The position numbers were made by a program, and so were the translations under genes. The notes below the pieces were generated by a model. It worked only from the letters and a program-made list of their open reading frames with translations, was not told the origin of the DNA and made no database searches. Positions 22,972 through 31,522 of a stretch of DNA of 64,000 nt are shown here, one piece after another. The number at the start of each line of letters is the position of its first letter. Position 1 is the first letter of the stretch. Source of the stretch: Streptomyces griseorubiginosus (lineage in GTDB: Bacteria > Actinomycetota > Actinomycetes > Streptomycetales > Streptomycetaceae); NCBI RefSeq assembly GCF_001514195.1, contig NZ_KQ948735.1:1172-65171 (forward strand). The letters run 5' to 3'.

Positions 22972-23781
22972 TCACTCCGCAGCGCGCAGCTGCTCCTCGG
23001 TCATGCCGAGACGCCAGTAGCCCACGAACGTGACCCGGCGCCGGTCGACCCCGCGCTCGCGCACGAAGTGCCGCCGCAGCTCCTTCACGCACCCGGACTC
23101 GCCGGCGATCCAGGCGTACGGGTGCGCGGCGGGCGGGAGTTGAGCCTCGCGGATGGCGTCGAGCGCCCTCTCCCCGACGAGCCAGGTGATCTCGGCGTCC
23201 GCCTCGGTCGCCAGATCCTGGATGTCCCCGGCGTCGTGCACTTCGAGCCAGACCCGGGCCCGCTGTCCGGCGGGAAGCGCTTCGAGGATCGCGGAGACGG
23301 CGGGCAATGCGGTCTCGTCGCCCCACAGCAGCACGAGATCGGTGTCGGCGGGCGGCCGGAACCGGATGGCCCGGTTGTCGGCGATCGCGGGCCCGAGCAA
23401 CTGGACCCGGTCACCGGCGGAGGCACGTGCGGCCCACCGGGACGCGGGCCCGGCGGGCTCGTGCAGCACGAAGTCGATGTCGATCTCGTCGGGATCGCGG
23501 CGCAGGCTCCGCAGGGTGTACGACCGCATCACCGCCCGCACGTCATCGGGCTGCTCCCGCCAGGCCTGCCACCACCCGTCCCCGAGTTCCACGGGAACCC
23601 CGGGCTCGGCCCGCCCCTCGGCGGGCAGGAAGAGGGACAGGGACTGGTCGTGCCCGTCGGAGAAGAAGTACTGGAGATCCTCTCCGGCGAAGGTGACCCG
23701 GACGAGAGACGGCCCGAGCCGCCGAGTCCGTGCAACTTGCAGAGCGAAGAAGCGGAAGGGGGCGGCTACGGCCGTGGTCAT
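22972..23781 (-). CDS. Siderophore-interacting protein (flavin-dependent ferric-siderophore reductase)
   Basis: Releases iron from ferric siderophores by reduction. 269 residues: an FAD-binding domain (about 10-125; YTLRSLRRDPDEIDIDFVLH including the RxYT-type FAD motif MRSYTLR) and the SIP C-terminal NAD(P)H domain (about 135-255; LLWGDETALPAVSAILEALP, YAWIAGESGCVKELRRHFV, and YWRLGMTEE). ATG at 23781 with AGGAGGTACC ribosome binding site. It lies between desE and desA on the same strand, which ties it to ferrioxamine iron release. Confidence 0.92.
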   Translation of the reverse strand: MTTAVAAPFRFFALQVARTRRLGPSLVRVTFAGEDLQYFFSDGHDQSLSLFLPAEGRAEPGVPVELGDGWWQAWREQPDDVRAVMRSYTLRSLRRDPDEIDIDFVLHEPAGPASRWAARASAGDRVQLLGPAIADNRAIRFRPPADTDLVLLWGDETALPAVSAILEALPAGQRARVWLEVHDAGDIQDLATEADAEITWLVGERALDAIREAQLPPAAHPYAWIAGESGCVKELRRHFVRERGVDRRRVTFVGYWRLGMTEEQLRAAE

Positions 23782-23820
23782 GCGGGTACCTCCTGAATCG
23801 ACGTCAGGTGTGCCTACTCA

Positions 23821-23862
23821 GGGGCGCGGGGAACTGCGCGACCAGCCCCCACGCGCCCGCAG
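23821..23862. repeat. Dispersed Streptomyces intergenic element
   Basis: GGGGCGCGGGGAACTGCGCG followed by ACCAGCCCCCACGCGCCCGC is a string that I recall recurring in intergenic DNA of many Streptomyces genomes. Its ends can pair. Here it fills the 93-base gap between desE and the reductase gene. Function unknown. Confidence 0.65.
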
Positions 23863-23874
23863 CGAACAACGCGC

Positions 23875-24921
23875 CTAACTGACCTTCTTCGCGCTCTCGA
23901 TCGCCTTCGCCAGGTTCTCCACCATCGCCACGCACTTGTCGTACGACGGAATCGGCTCAGGAGACCGGGAGATGACCTGCCCCGCCTTCACCGCAGGCAG
24001 CTTCTTCCAGGTCGCCTCGGTGATGTCGGCGGGCTGGATCGTCGCCGTGCGGTCGTCCATCATGATGATGTCGGCCTTGTACTTGTCGACGTTCTCCCAG
24101 CTCAGCGACTCGTACCAGCCGCCGGAGGCCTTCAGCACGGACGCCGACGGCTCCACGAAGTTCACCCCGAGCGCCTTGAAGTACTCGAGGTCGACGGAGA
24201 GGTTGGAGCCGGAGACGTAGAAGACGTCCTGCGCGGCGGACCCGGCGAGCACCTTGATGTCGGGGTGGGCCTTGGCGGCCGCCCGCAGTCGCTCCGACGC
24301 CGCTTCGAACCGCTTCTTCGCGTCGGTGACCTTGGCCGCCTTCATGTCCGCGCCGAGGGACTCGGCCAGCTCCCAGACCTTCTGGAGCGGTGCGGTGAGC
24401 TGGCGGTCGTACACGGAGATGCCGACGCTCGGCGCGAGCTTCGCGATCTTGGAGGCGGAGGCGGCCGGGACGTACCAGAGGGTTCCGGCGCTGTCGAACA
24501 TCGTGGTGATGAGGACCTCGGGCGCGAAGGCCGCGTACTGCTCGACGTTGAACTGGTCCCAGACGTTGCCGAAGACCGTCAGCTTGCTGACGTCCATGTC
24601 GCCGGCCTGGACATCGGCCTTGCCGTCCTTGGTCTTGGTGGGGCCGAAGACGCCCTTGACCTCGATGCCGTAGTCGTAGAGCGCGGCCGCGACCCCGGTG
24701 AAGGCGACGATCTTCGTGGGGACCTTGTCCAGCTTCACGGTGGTGCCGCGGTCGTCCTTGAAGGACCAGGGGCCGGACTTGGCGGCCGTGGTCCCCTTGT
24801 CGCTGCCCGTCGCGCTGGAGTCGTCGTCTCCGCAGGCGGCGAGCGCGGCGCCGAGGCCGAGGGCGCCACCCGCGGCGAGGATGCCGCGGCGGGTGAGGTG
24901 GGCGACTCTTGCGTGGGACAT
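23875..24921 (-). CDS. desE: Ferrioxamine-binding lipoprotein
   Basis: Solute-binding protein for import of ferrioxamines, class III/FecB fold. 348 residues: an RR-containing signal (HLTRRGILAAGGALGLGAAL) and lipobox LAAC, so lipid-anchored and possibly Tat-exported; acidic/Ser linker; then two lobes starting with IVAFTGVAAALYDYGIEVKG. ATG at 24921. A DmdR-type iron box lies 50-68 bases upstream, making it an independently iron-regulated gene beside desABCD. Confidence 0.95.
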   Translation of the reverse strand: MSHARVAHLTRRGILAAGGALGLGAALAACGDDDSSATGSDKGTTAAKSGPWSFKDDRGTTVKLDKVPTKIVAFTGVAAALYDYGIEVKGVFGPTKTKDGKADVQAGDMDVSKLTVFGNVWDQFNVEQYAAFAPEVLITTMFDSAGTLWYVPAASASKIAKLAPSVGISVYDRQLTAPLQKVWELAESLGADMKAAKVTDAKKRFEAASERLRAAAKAHPDIKVLAGSAAQDVFYVSGSNLSVDLEYFKALGVNFVEPSASVLKASGGWYESLSWENVDKYKADIIMMDDRTATIQPADITEATWKKLPAVKAGQVISRSPEPIPSYDKCVAMVENLAKAIESAKKVS

Positions 24922-24970
24922 GTGTGGCTGCTTTCGAACGGGGCGAAGCGCCCGCCGGACAAGTTCCAAG

Positions 24971-24989
24971 GTAGGTTAGCCTAACCTCA
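24971..24989 (-). promoter_or_regulatory. Iron box (DmdR operator) of desE
   Basis: GTAGGTTAGCCTAACCTCA retains the AGGTTAGCCTAACCT core palindrome of the 19-bp iron box, directly upstream of desE. Confidence 0.92.
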
Positions 24990-25052
24990 TCAGTTGTCCA
25001 GAGGGTGGGTGCGTCGCCCCGTCCGGGCTGAGGGTGCCCTGCCGGTCCCGGT

Positions 25053-26213
25053 CTAACCGGCCAGCCCCAACTCCCGTGCGATCAGCATCCGCTGCACCTC
25101 GCTCGTGCCCTCGCCGATCTCCAGGATCTTGGAGTCGCGCCACATGCGGGCCACCGGGTACTCGTTCATGAAGCCGTAGCCGCCGTGGATCTGGGTGGCG
25201 TCACGGGCGTTGTCCACGGCGACCGTGGAGGAGTACAGCTTGGCGAGGGCCGCCTCCTTCTTGAAGGGCTCGCCGGCGACCAGGCGCGAGGCCGCGTCGC
25301 GCCAGGCGAGCCGGGCCGTGTGGGCCTTCATCTCCATGTCGGCGATCTTGAACTGGATGGCCTGGTTGGCGCCGATGGGCCTCCCGAACGCCTCCCGCTC
25401 CTTCGCGTACTTCACCGACTCGTCCACACAGCCCTGGGCGAGTCCGGTCCCGAGCGCCGCGATGGCGATCCGGCCCTCGTCGAGGATGCGCAGGAACTGG
25501 GCGTAGCCGCGGCCCTGTTCGCCCAGCAGGTTCGCCGCCGGCACCCGGACGTCCGCGAAGGACAGCTCACGGGTGTCGGAGGCGTTCCAGCCGACCTTCG
25601 AGTACGGCGCCGCGACCGTGAAGCCGGGGGTGCCCGAGGGGACGATGATCGAGGAGATCAGGGGCTTGCCGTCGGGCTTGCGGCCGGTGACCGCGGTGAC
25701 GGTGACCAACCCCGTGATGTCGGTGCCGGAGTTGGTGATGAAGCACTTGGTGCCGTTGATGACCCACTCGTCGGTGTCGGGGTCCAGGCGGGCCGTCGTC
25801 CGGGTCGCCCCGGCGTCGCTGCCGCCGTCCGGCTCGGTGAGGCCGAAGGCGCCCAGGATCTCGCCCGAGCACAGCCGGGGCAGCCACTCGCGCTTCTGCT
25901 CCTCGGTGCCGAACAGGTGCAGCGGCATGGCCCCCAGGGAGACGCCGGCCTCCAGGGTGATCGCCACCGACGAGTCCACGCGCGCCAGTTCCTCAAGCGC
26001 GAGGCCGAGCGCCAGGTAGTCGCCGCCCATCCCGCCGTACTCCTCGGGGAACGGCAGCCCGAACAGGCCCATGCGGCCCATCTCGCGGACGATCTCGTAC
26101 GGGAACTCGTGGTGCTCGTAGTACTCGCCGATCTTGGGCGCCACTACGTCGTGGGCGAACTCCTCGACGGTACGGCGGAGTTCTTCCAGCTCGGGGGAGA
26201 GGCGGTGGTCCAT
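25053..26213 (-). CDS. acdH: Acyl-CoA dehydrogenase of the leucine/branched acyl-CoA operon
   Basis: FAD-dependent alpha,beta-dehydrogenation of short or branched acyl-CoA. 386 residues: N-terminal helical domain, middle strand domain (AFGLTEPDGGSDAGATRT; WVINGTKCFITNSG), C-terminal domain with IHGGYGFMNEYPVARMWRDS. The catalytic-Glu position in GEGTSEVQ keeps a Glu, as in short/medium-chain enzymes. ATG at 26213, eight bases after the HMG-CoA lyase stop. In S. coelicolor the equivalent gene (AcdH) is linked to valine/isoleucine/leucine catabolism (recall). Confidence 0.92.
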   Translation of the reverse strand: MDHRLSPELEELRRTVEEFAHDVVAPKIGEYYEHHEFPYEIVREMGRMGLFGLPFPEEYGGMGGDYLALGLALEELARVDSSVAITLEAGVSLGAMPLHLFGTEEQKREWLPRLCSGEILGAFGLTEPDGGSDAGATRTTARLDPDTDEWVINGTKCFITNSGTDITGLVTVTAVTGRKPDGKPLISSIIVPSGTPGFTVAAPYSKVGWNASDTRELSFADVRVPAANLLGEQGRGYAQFLRILDEGRIAIAALGTGLAQGCVDESVKYAKEREAFGRPIGANQAIQFKIADMEMKAHTARLAWRDAASRLVAGEPFKKEAALAKLYSSTVAVDNARDATQIHGGYGFMNEYPVARMWRDSKILEIGEGTSEVQRMLIARELGLAG

Positions 26214-26220
26214 GGGCGGT

Positions 26221-27168
26221 TCACTCCTGGTGGGAGAGGGCGCGGACGGTGCGGGACGGGCTGGGTCGGCCCAGGTGTTCGGCCATCCAGGCGCTGGTGG
26301 CGACGAGACGGCCGAGGTCGACACCGGTGTCGATGCCGAGGCCCTGAAGCATCCACACGAGGTCTTCGGTGGCGAGGTTGCCGGTGGCGGACTTGGCGTA
26401 GGGGCAGCCGCCGAGGCCGCCCGCGGAGGCGTCCACCGTGGTGACGCCGTGCTGGAGGGCCGCGTAGGTGTTGGCGAGGGCCTGGCCGTAGGTGTCGTGG
26501 AAGTGCACGCCCACCTTCTCGACGGGGACGTCGAGTTCGGTCAGCAGCGCGCGGACGTGGCCCGGGGTCGCCACCCCGATGGTGTCGCCGAGGCTCAGTT
26601 CGTCGCAGCCCATGTCGAGCAGGGCCCGGCACACGCGCACGACCTGGGGGACCGGGACCGCGCCCTCCCAGGGGTCGCCGAAGCACATCGACAGGTAGCC
26701 GCGCACATGCACGCCCTCGGCCTTGGCCCGGCCGACGACCGGCTCGAACATCGCCAGCGCCTCGTCGAGCGTGCGGTTGAGGTTGGCCTTGGCGAAGGAC
26801 TCGGTGGCGCTGGCGAACACGGCGACGCGGGTCGCGCCCAGCGCGAGGGCGCGGTCCAGGCCGCGTTCGTTCGGGACGAGGACCGGCAGGTCCACGGCGA
26901 GGTCGCTGACCTGCGGGAACAGCTGCTCGGCGTCGGCGAGTTGGGGCACCCACTTCGGGTGGACGAAGCTGGTCGCCTCGATGGTCGTCAGCCCGGCCTC
27001 GGCGAGGCGGCGCACGAACTCCGCCTTCACCTCGGTGGGCACGGTCGACTTCTCGTTCTGGAGGCCGTCGCGGGCGCCGACCTCGTGGATGCGGACGCGG
27101 GTGGGCAGACCGGGTTCGGGGACGGTCATGGGCAGGCCGGGCTCGGGAACGGTCATGGGCGAGGTCAC
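26221..27168 (-). CDS. Hydroxymethylglutaryl-CoA lyase
   Basis: Cleaves HMG-CoA to acetoacetate and acetyl-CoA, the last leucine-degradation step. 315 residues, TIM barrel: metal/catalytic motif VGARDGLQNE (about 24-33), DTIGVATPG, FHDTYGQALAN (metal His), and the HMGL signature GLGGCPYAKSATGN with catalytic Cys. The GTG at 27168 has GGAGG seven bases upstream and overlaps the carboxylase stop (GTGA). Oddity: residues 5-13 and 14-22 are a tandem MTVPEPGLP duplication, with each copy starting in a potential ATG start. Confidence 0.94.
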   Translation of the reverse strand: MTSPMTVPEPGLPMTVPEPGLPTRVRIHEVGARDGLQNEKSTVPTEVKAEFVRRLAEAGLTTIEATSFVHPKWVPQLADAEQLFPQVSDLAVDLPVLVPNERGLDRALALGATRVAVFASATESFAKANLNRTLDEALAMFEPVVGRAKAEGVHVRGYLSMCFGDPWEGAVPVPQVVRVCRALLDMGCDELSLGDTIGVATPGHVRALLTELDVPVEKVGVHFHDTYGQALANTYAALQHGVTTVDASAGGLGGCPYAKSATGNLATEDLVWMLQGLGIDTGVDLGRLVATSAWMAEHLGRPSPSRTVRALSHQE

Positions 27169-29102
27169 CGCGCCACCTCCTCGCGGGCCTCGTGGGGTGT
27201 GATCACGGCCAGCACCTGGTCCATGGCGACCGTGGTGCCGGGCCTGACGTCCAGCTCGGCGACGGTGCCGGCGTGCGGTGCGGAGATGACGTGCTCCATC
27301 TTCATGGCCTCGACGACCAGCAGGCTCTGCCCCGCGGTCACCTCGTCCCCGACCGCCACCTTCACCACGGTCACCGTGCCGGGCATGGGCGCGGTGAGGG
27401 AGTCGGCGCCGGCGTGGGCGGCCCGGGTGAGGGACGCGGCCACCGGGTCGTGGTCCCGGACCTGCCAGGCGTCGCCGTCCCGGCCGATCCAGTCGGCGGC
27501 GCGGTGGAAGGTGTGCCGGACGCCGTCGAGGGTGACGGTGACCTGGTCGTCGGTGAGGGTGTGGGTGCCGCGGTTCCGGTGAGTGACGGGTTCGAGTCCC
27601 GTCACTCTCAGCGGGAAGCCGACGGCTTTCGTGAAGCCAGTGCCGCCCATCCGCCACCCGCTCGGCACCGAGAACGGATCGGTCCAGCCCCCTTCACGAG
27701 GCCGCAGCCCGTCGAGCCGTACGGCCGCCGCCGCCTCGTACACCTCCTCCGGTACGTCCGTGGAGACCAGGTCGTCCACCACCCGCTCCACGAGCCCGGT
27801 GTCCAACTCGCCCTTCACCACGTCCGGATGGGCGAGCAGCCGCCGCAGGAACCCCGCGTTGGTCTGCACGCCCAGCGTCACCGTGTCCGCGAGGGCCGCC
27901 CGGAGCTTCCTGAGCGCGGTCTCCCGGTCGGGGCCGTACGCGATGACCTTGGACAGCATCGGGTCGTACAGGCTGCCGACCTCGGTGCCCTCGCTGAGCC
28001 CGGAGTCGGTGCGCACGCCGTCGCCCTGGGGTTCGCGCAGCCTCACCACGGTGCCGCCGGAGGGGAGGAACCCGCGCGCGGGGTCCTCCGCGCAGATCCG
28101 GGCCTCGACGGCGTGGCCGGTCAGCCGGACGCCCTCCTGCCCGTACGGCAGCGACTCGCCCGCCGCGACCCGCAGCTGCCACTCCACCAGGTCGAGGCCG
28201 GTGACGAGCTCGGTGACCGGGTGCTCCACCTGGAGGCGGGTGTTCATCTCCATGAAGTAGTACGAGGACGGGTCGTCGCCCGGCACGATGAACTCCACGG
28301 TGCCGGCGCCCCGGTAGCCGCAGGAGCGGGCCGCCTGGACCGCCGCCTCGCCCATGGACGCGCGCGTGGCCTCGTCCAGGAGGACGCTGGGCGCCTCCTC
28401 GACGATCTTCTGGTGGCGGCGCTGGAGGGAGCACTCGCGTTCGCCGAGGTGGATCACGTTGCCGTGGCCGTCGGCGAGAACCTGGATCTCGATGTGCCGG
28501 GGCCGGTCCACCCAGCGCTCCACGAGCAGGGTGTCGTCGCCGAAGGAGGAGCGGGCCTCGCGGCGGGCGGCGGCGATCTCCTCCTCCAGGACGGTGAGGT
28601 CCCGGACCAGCCGCATGCCCTTGCCGCCGCCGCCCGCGCTGGGCTTGAGGAGCACGGGGGCGCCCAACGCGCGCGCGGCCTCGGCGAGTTCGGGGTCACG
28701 GCCGCCGGGGACGACCGGTACTCCGGCCGCCTGGACGGTCTCCTTGGCGCGGATCTTGTCGCCCATGAGCGCGATGGCGTCCGAGGGCGGCCCGATGAAG
28801 ACCAGGCCCGCGTCGACGCACGCGCGCGCGAAGGCCGCGTTCTCCGCGAGGAAGCCGTAGCCGGGGTGGACGGCCTGGGCGCCGCTGCGGCCGCCCGCCT
28901 CCAGGAGCCGCTCCACGGACAGATAGCTCTCCGACGCCGGCGCCGGTCCCAGCCGTACGCCGGTGTCGGCCTCCCTCACGTGCCGGGCGTCGGCGTCCGC
29001 GTCGGAGAAGACGGCGACGGAGCGGACGCCCAGGGACCTGAGCGTGCGGATGACGCGGACCGCGATCTCGCCCCGGTTGGCGACAAGCACTGTGTCAAAC
29101 AT
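27165..29102 (-). CDS. Acyl-CoA carboxylase alpha chain (biotin carboxylase + BCCP), probably methylcrotonyl-CoA type
   Basis: Carboxylates its own biotin, feeding the carboxyltransferase encoded just upstream. 645 residues: biotin carboxylase N-terminal domain (VLVANRGEIAVRVIRTLRSL), ATP-grasp (KPSAGGGGKGMRLV; FMEMNTRLQVEHPVTE), carboxylase C-terminal domain, a BT-like linker (about 460-570), and a BCCP domain with biotinyl Lys601 in EAMKMEH. It lies six bases after the beta subunit. The linker contains RVTGLEPVTH, encoded by a tRNA T-arm-like palindrome (see separate entry). The substrate is inferred from the adjoining HMG-CoA lyase. Confidence 0.94.
   Translation of the reverse strand: MFDTVLVANRGEIAVRVIRTLRSLGVRSVAVFSDADADARHVREADTGVRLGPAPASESYLSVERLLEAGGRSGAQAVHPGYGFLAENAAFARACVDAGLVFIGPPSDAIALMGDKIRAKETVQAAGVPVVPGGRDPELAEAARALGAPVLLKPSAGGGGKGMRLVRDLTVLEEEIAAARREARSSFGDDTLLVERWVDRPRHIEIQVLADGHGNVIHLGERECSLQRRHQKIVEEAPSVLLDEATRASMGEAAVQAARSCGYRGAGTVEFIVPGDDPSSYYFMEMNTRLQVEHPVTELVTGLDLVEWQLRVAAGESLPYGQEGVRLTGHAVEARICAEDPARGFLPSGGTVVRLREPQGDGVRTDSGLSEGTEVGSLYDPMLSKVIAYGPDRETALRKLRAALADTVTLGVQTNAGFLRRLLAHPDVVKGELDTGLVERVVDDLVSTDVPEEVYEAAAAVRLDGLRPREGGWTDPFSVPSGWRMGGTGFTKAVGFPLRVTGLEPVTHRNRGTHTLTDDQVTVTLDGVRHTFHRAADWIGRDGDAWQVRDHDPVAASLTRAAHAGADSLTAPMPGTVTVVKVAVGDEVTAGQSLLVVEAMKMEHVISAPHAGTVAELDVRPGTTVAMDQVLAVITPHEAREEVAR
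27581..27607. repeat. tRNA T-arm-like palindrome inside the carboxylase alpha gene
   Basis: Ten-base arms GAGTGACGGG and CCCGTCACTC flank TTCGAGT. On the plus strand, 27587-27607 is identical over 21 bases to the T-arm/acceptor 3' part of the tRNA-His gene at 9897-9917 (minus strand). It is in frame with the carboxylase gene. Confidence 0.8.
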
Positions 29103-29108
29103 GGGTCC

Positions 29109-30725
29109 TCACATCCGGAAGACGCCGAACTGGGGTTCGCCCAGTGGCGCGTTGGCGCATGCGGTCAGGGCAAGTCCGAGCACCTGACGGGTGTCGAGCG
29201 GGTCGATGACCCCGTCGTCCCACAGGCGGGCGGTGGCGTAGTAGGCGTTGCCCTGGCGCTCGTACTGGGCGCGGATCGGGTCCTTGAAGGACTCCTCGTC
29301 CTCGGCGGCCCAGGCCTCTCCCCGGGCTTCCAGCTGGTCCCGCTTGACGGTCGCGAGGACGGAGGCGGCCTGCTCGCCGCCCATCACGGAGATCTTGGCG
29401 TTGGGCCACATCCACAGGAAGCGGGGGGAGTAGGCCCGGCCGCACATCGAGTAGTTCCCGGCGCCGTAGGAACCGCCGACGACCACCGTCAGCTTGGGCA
29501 CGCGCGTGCAGGCGACCGCGGTCACCATCTTGGCGCCGTGCTTGGCGATGCCGCCGGCCTCGTAGTCCTTGCCGACCATGAAGCCGGAGATGTTCTGGAG
29601 GAACAGCAGCGGGATGCCGCGCTGGTCGCACAGCTCGATGAAGTGGGCGCCCTTCTGGGCGGACTCGGAGAACAGGATGCCGTTGTTGCCGATGATCCCG
29701 ACCGGGTGGCCGTGGATCCGGGCGAACCCGGTGACCAGGGTCTGCCCGAACTCGGCCTTGAACTCGGCGAACCGGGAGCCGTCGGTGATGCGGGCGATGA
29801 TCTCGCGGACGTCGTAGGGGGTGCGGGAGTCCACCGGCACCGCGCCGTACAGGCCGTAGGGGTCGACCTTGGGCTCCACCGCGGGCTCCACCGACCAGGG
29901 CAGCGGCCCGCGCGCGGGAAGGGTCGCGGCGATGTTCCGCACGATCCTGAGGGCGTGGGCGTCGTCCTCGGCGAGGTGGTCGGTGACGCCGGACACGCGC
30001 GCGTGCACCTCGCCGCCGCCGAGCTCCTCCGCGGTGACGACCTCGCCGGTGGCCGCCTTCACCAGGGGAGGGCCGCCGAGGAAGATCGTGCCCTGGTTGC
30101 GGACGATCACCGCCTCGTCGCTCATGGCCGGGACGTACGCCCCGCCTGCCGTGCACGACCCGAGGACCGCGGCGATCTGCGGGATGCCCGCGCCGGACAT
30201 CCGGGCCTGGTTGTAGAAGATCCGCCCGAAGTGCTCGCGGTCCGGGAAGACCTCGTCCTGCATGGGCAGGAAGGCACCGCCGGAGTCCACCAGGTAGATG
30301 CAGGGGAGCCGGTTGTCGAGCGCCACCTCCTGGGCCCGCAGGTGCTTCTTCACCGTCATCGGGTAGTACGTGCCGCCCTTGACGGTGGCGTCGTTGGCGA
30401 CGACCACGCACTCGCGCCCGCTCACCCGCCCGATCCCGGCGATGACCCCGGCGGCCGGGGCCTGTCCGTCGTACATCCCGTCGGCCGCGAGCGGAGCCAG
30501 CTCCAGGAAGGGCGAGCCCGGGTCCAGAAGGGTGTCGACGCGGTCCCGGGGCAGCAGCTTGCCCCGCGCGGTGTGCCGCTCGCGCGCCCGCTCCCCGCCG
30601 CCCAGCGCGGCAGCGGCGAGCTTGCCGCGCAGCTCGTCCACGAGGGCCCGGTGGGCCTCCTCGTTGGCCTTCCAGGCCGCCGACGCGGGGTCTGCCGCGC
30701 TCGTCAGCTCCGGTGCCTGATCCAT
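29109..30725 (-). CDS. Acyl-CoA carboxylase beta chain (carboxyltransferase), probably methylcrotonyl-CoA type
   Basis: Transfers carboxyl from biotin to acyl-CoA, here probably 3-methylcrotonyl-CoA. 538 residues with two crotonase-fold halves: [20 protein letters not shown] and [18 protein letters not shown] in the N half, oxyanion-type glycines in [15 protein letters not shown], and [16 protein letters not shown] plus [18 protein letters not shown] in the C half. ATG at 30725 with a GAGGGGACC ribosome binding site is preferred to a GTG 18 bases further upstream. It is the first gene of the four-gene operon, behind two copies of an inverted repeat. Confidence 0.94.
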   Translation of the reverse strand: MDQAPELTSAADPASAAWKANEEAHRALVDELRGKLAAAALGGGERARERHTARGKLLPRDRVDTLLDPGSPFLELAPLAADGMYDGQAPAAGVIAGIGRVSGRECVVVANDATVKGGTYYPMTVKKHLRAQEVALDNRLPCIYLVDSGGAFLPMQDEVFPDREHFGRIFYNQARMSGAGIPQIAAVLGSCTAGGAYVPAMSDEAVIVRNQGTIFLGGPPLVKAATGEVVTAEELGGGEVHARVSGVTDHLAEDDAHALRIVRNIAATLPARGPLPWSVEPAVEPKVDPYGLYGAVPVDSRTPYDVREIIARITDGSRFAEFKAEFGQTLVTGFARIHGHPVGIIGNNGILFSESAQKGAHFIELCDQRGIPLLFLQNISGFMVGKDYEAGGIAKHGAKMVTAVACTRVPKLTVVVGGSYGAGNYSMCGRAYSPRFLWMWPNAKISVMGGEQAASVLATVKRDQLEARGEAWAAEDEESFKDPIRAQYERQGNAYYATARLWDDGVIDPLDTRQVLGLALTACANAPLGEPQFGVFRM

Positions 30726-30756
30726 GTCCGGTGGTCCCCTCACCCAGTGATCGCCT

Positions 30757-30772
30757 GTTAATGAGCGTTAAC
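30757..30772. promoter_or_regulatory. Operator-like inverted repeat 1, divergent tetR/carboxylase region
   Basis: GTTAATGAGCGTTAAC, a 16-bp imperfect palindrome fitting GTTAAYG-NN-CRTTAAC. It lies 32 bases upstream of the carboxyltransferase ATG. A second copy lies 28 bases further on, centre to centre. Confidence 0.75.
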
Positions 30773-30784
30773 CATTTCCTTCAG

Positions 30785-30800
30785 GTTAACGACCGCTAAC
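30785..30800. promoter_or_regulatory. Operator-like inverted repeat 2, divergent tetR/carboxylase region
   Basis: GTTAACGACCGCTAAC, the same 16-bp dyad as at 30757, overlapping the likely -35 region of tetR. The pair is well placed for the TetR protein to control both itself and the carboxylase operon. Confidence 0.75.
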
Positions 30801-30809
30801 CTCCCTGTC

Positions 30810-30822
30810 TAGAATTGCTCGC
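30810..30822 (+). promoter_or_regulatory. Candidate tetR -10 box, implying a leaderless transcript
   Basis: TAGAAT at 30810-30815 fits a -10 element, with TTAACG (30786-30791) as a -35-like element 18 bases upstream. Initiation would then fall at or beside the ATG at 30823. No ribosome binding site is visible before that ATG. Confidence 0.4.
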
Positions 30823-31416
30823 ATGGCCACGAGAACCGACGCCCCCACCCGCCGCGAGCAGATCCTCAAGGAGGCCGCGCGGCTCTTCGCCGAGCGCGGG
30901 TTCCACGGCGTGGGCGTGGACGAGATAGGCGCGGCGGTCGGCATCAGCGGGCCCGGCCTCTACCGGCACTTCGCGGGCAAGGACGCGATGCTGGCGGAGC
31001 TGCTGGTGGGCATCAGCGGCCAGCTCCTGACCGGCGGGAAGCGGCGGGTGGCCGAGTCGGACGGCGGCGACCCCGAGGCGCTGCTCGACTCCCTGATCGA
31101 GGGCCACATCGACTTCGCGCTCGACGACCGCCCCCTGATCACCCTGCACGACCGTGAGCTGGACCGCCTGCGCGACAGCGACCGCAAGCTGGTCCGCCAG
31201 CTCCAGCGCCAGTACGTCGAGCTGTGGGTGGAGGTCCTGCGCGAGGTCTACCCCGGCCTCCTGGAACCCGCGGCCCGCTCGGCCGTGCACTCCGTCTTCG
31301 GCCTCCTGAACTCCACCCCGCACCTGGGCCGCCCGGGTTCCCTGCCGGGCCGTGCGGCGACGGCAGCCCTGCTGCACCGGATGGCGCGGGGCGCCTTCGC
31401 GGCCGCCGGGGCGTGA
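30823..31416 (+). CDS. TetR-family repressor of the adjacent acyl-CoA/leucine operon
   Basis: 197 residues. The N-terminal TetR HTH (about 10-56) includes RREQILKEAARLFAERGF and VGISGPGLYRHFAGKDAML; the C-terminal ligand domain (about 70-190) is helical. It is divergent from the carboxylase operon, with two 16-bp dyads in the 97-base intergenic gap, so it probably represses that operon in response to an acyl-CoA. ATG at 30823 has no ribosome binding site and may be leaderless. Confidence 0.9.
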   Translation: MATRTDAPTRREQILKEAARLFAERGFHGVGVDEIGAAVGISGPGLYRHFAGKDAMLAELLVGISGQLLTGGKRRVAESDGGDPEALLDSLIEGHIDFALDDRPLITLHDRELDRLRDSDRKLVRQLQRQYVELWVEVLREVYPGLLEPAARSAVHSVFGLLNSTPHLGRPGSLPGRAATAALLHRMARGAFAAAGA

Positions 31417-31522
31417 CGAGCGTTACGGGATCACCTCTGGACGCCCCTTCGTACTCGCCGGTACGGTTAATCTGAGCAAGCGCTTAGACATGCACTCTTT
31501 CAGTCAGGTGGAGGTGGCGGCG

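Noticed and set aside
27581..27607. A functional tRNA gene or active attachment site
   Set aside because: Only the T-arm region is present, there is no cloverleaf, and no integrase or flanking direct repeat exists in the window.
27192..30761. Long plus-strand frame opposite the carboxylase genes
   Set aside because: Complete overlap with two strongly conserved genes; shadow frame.
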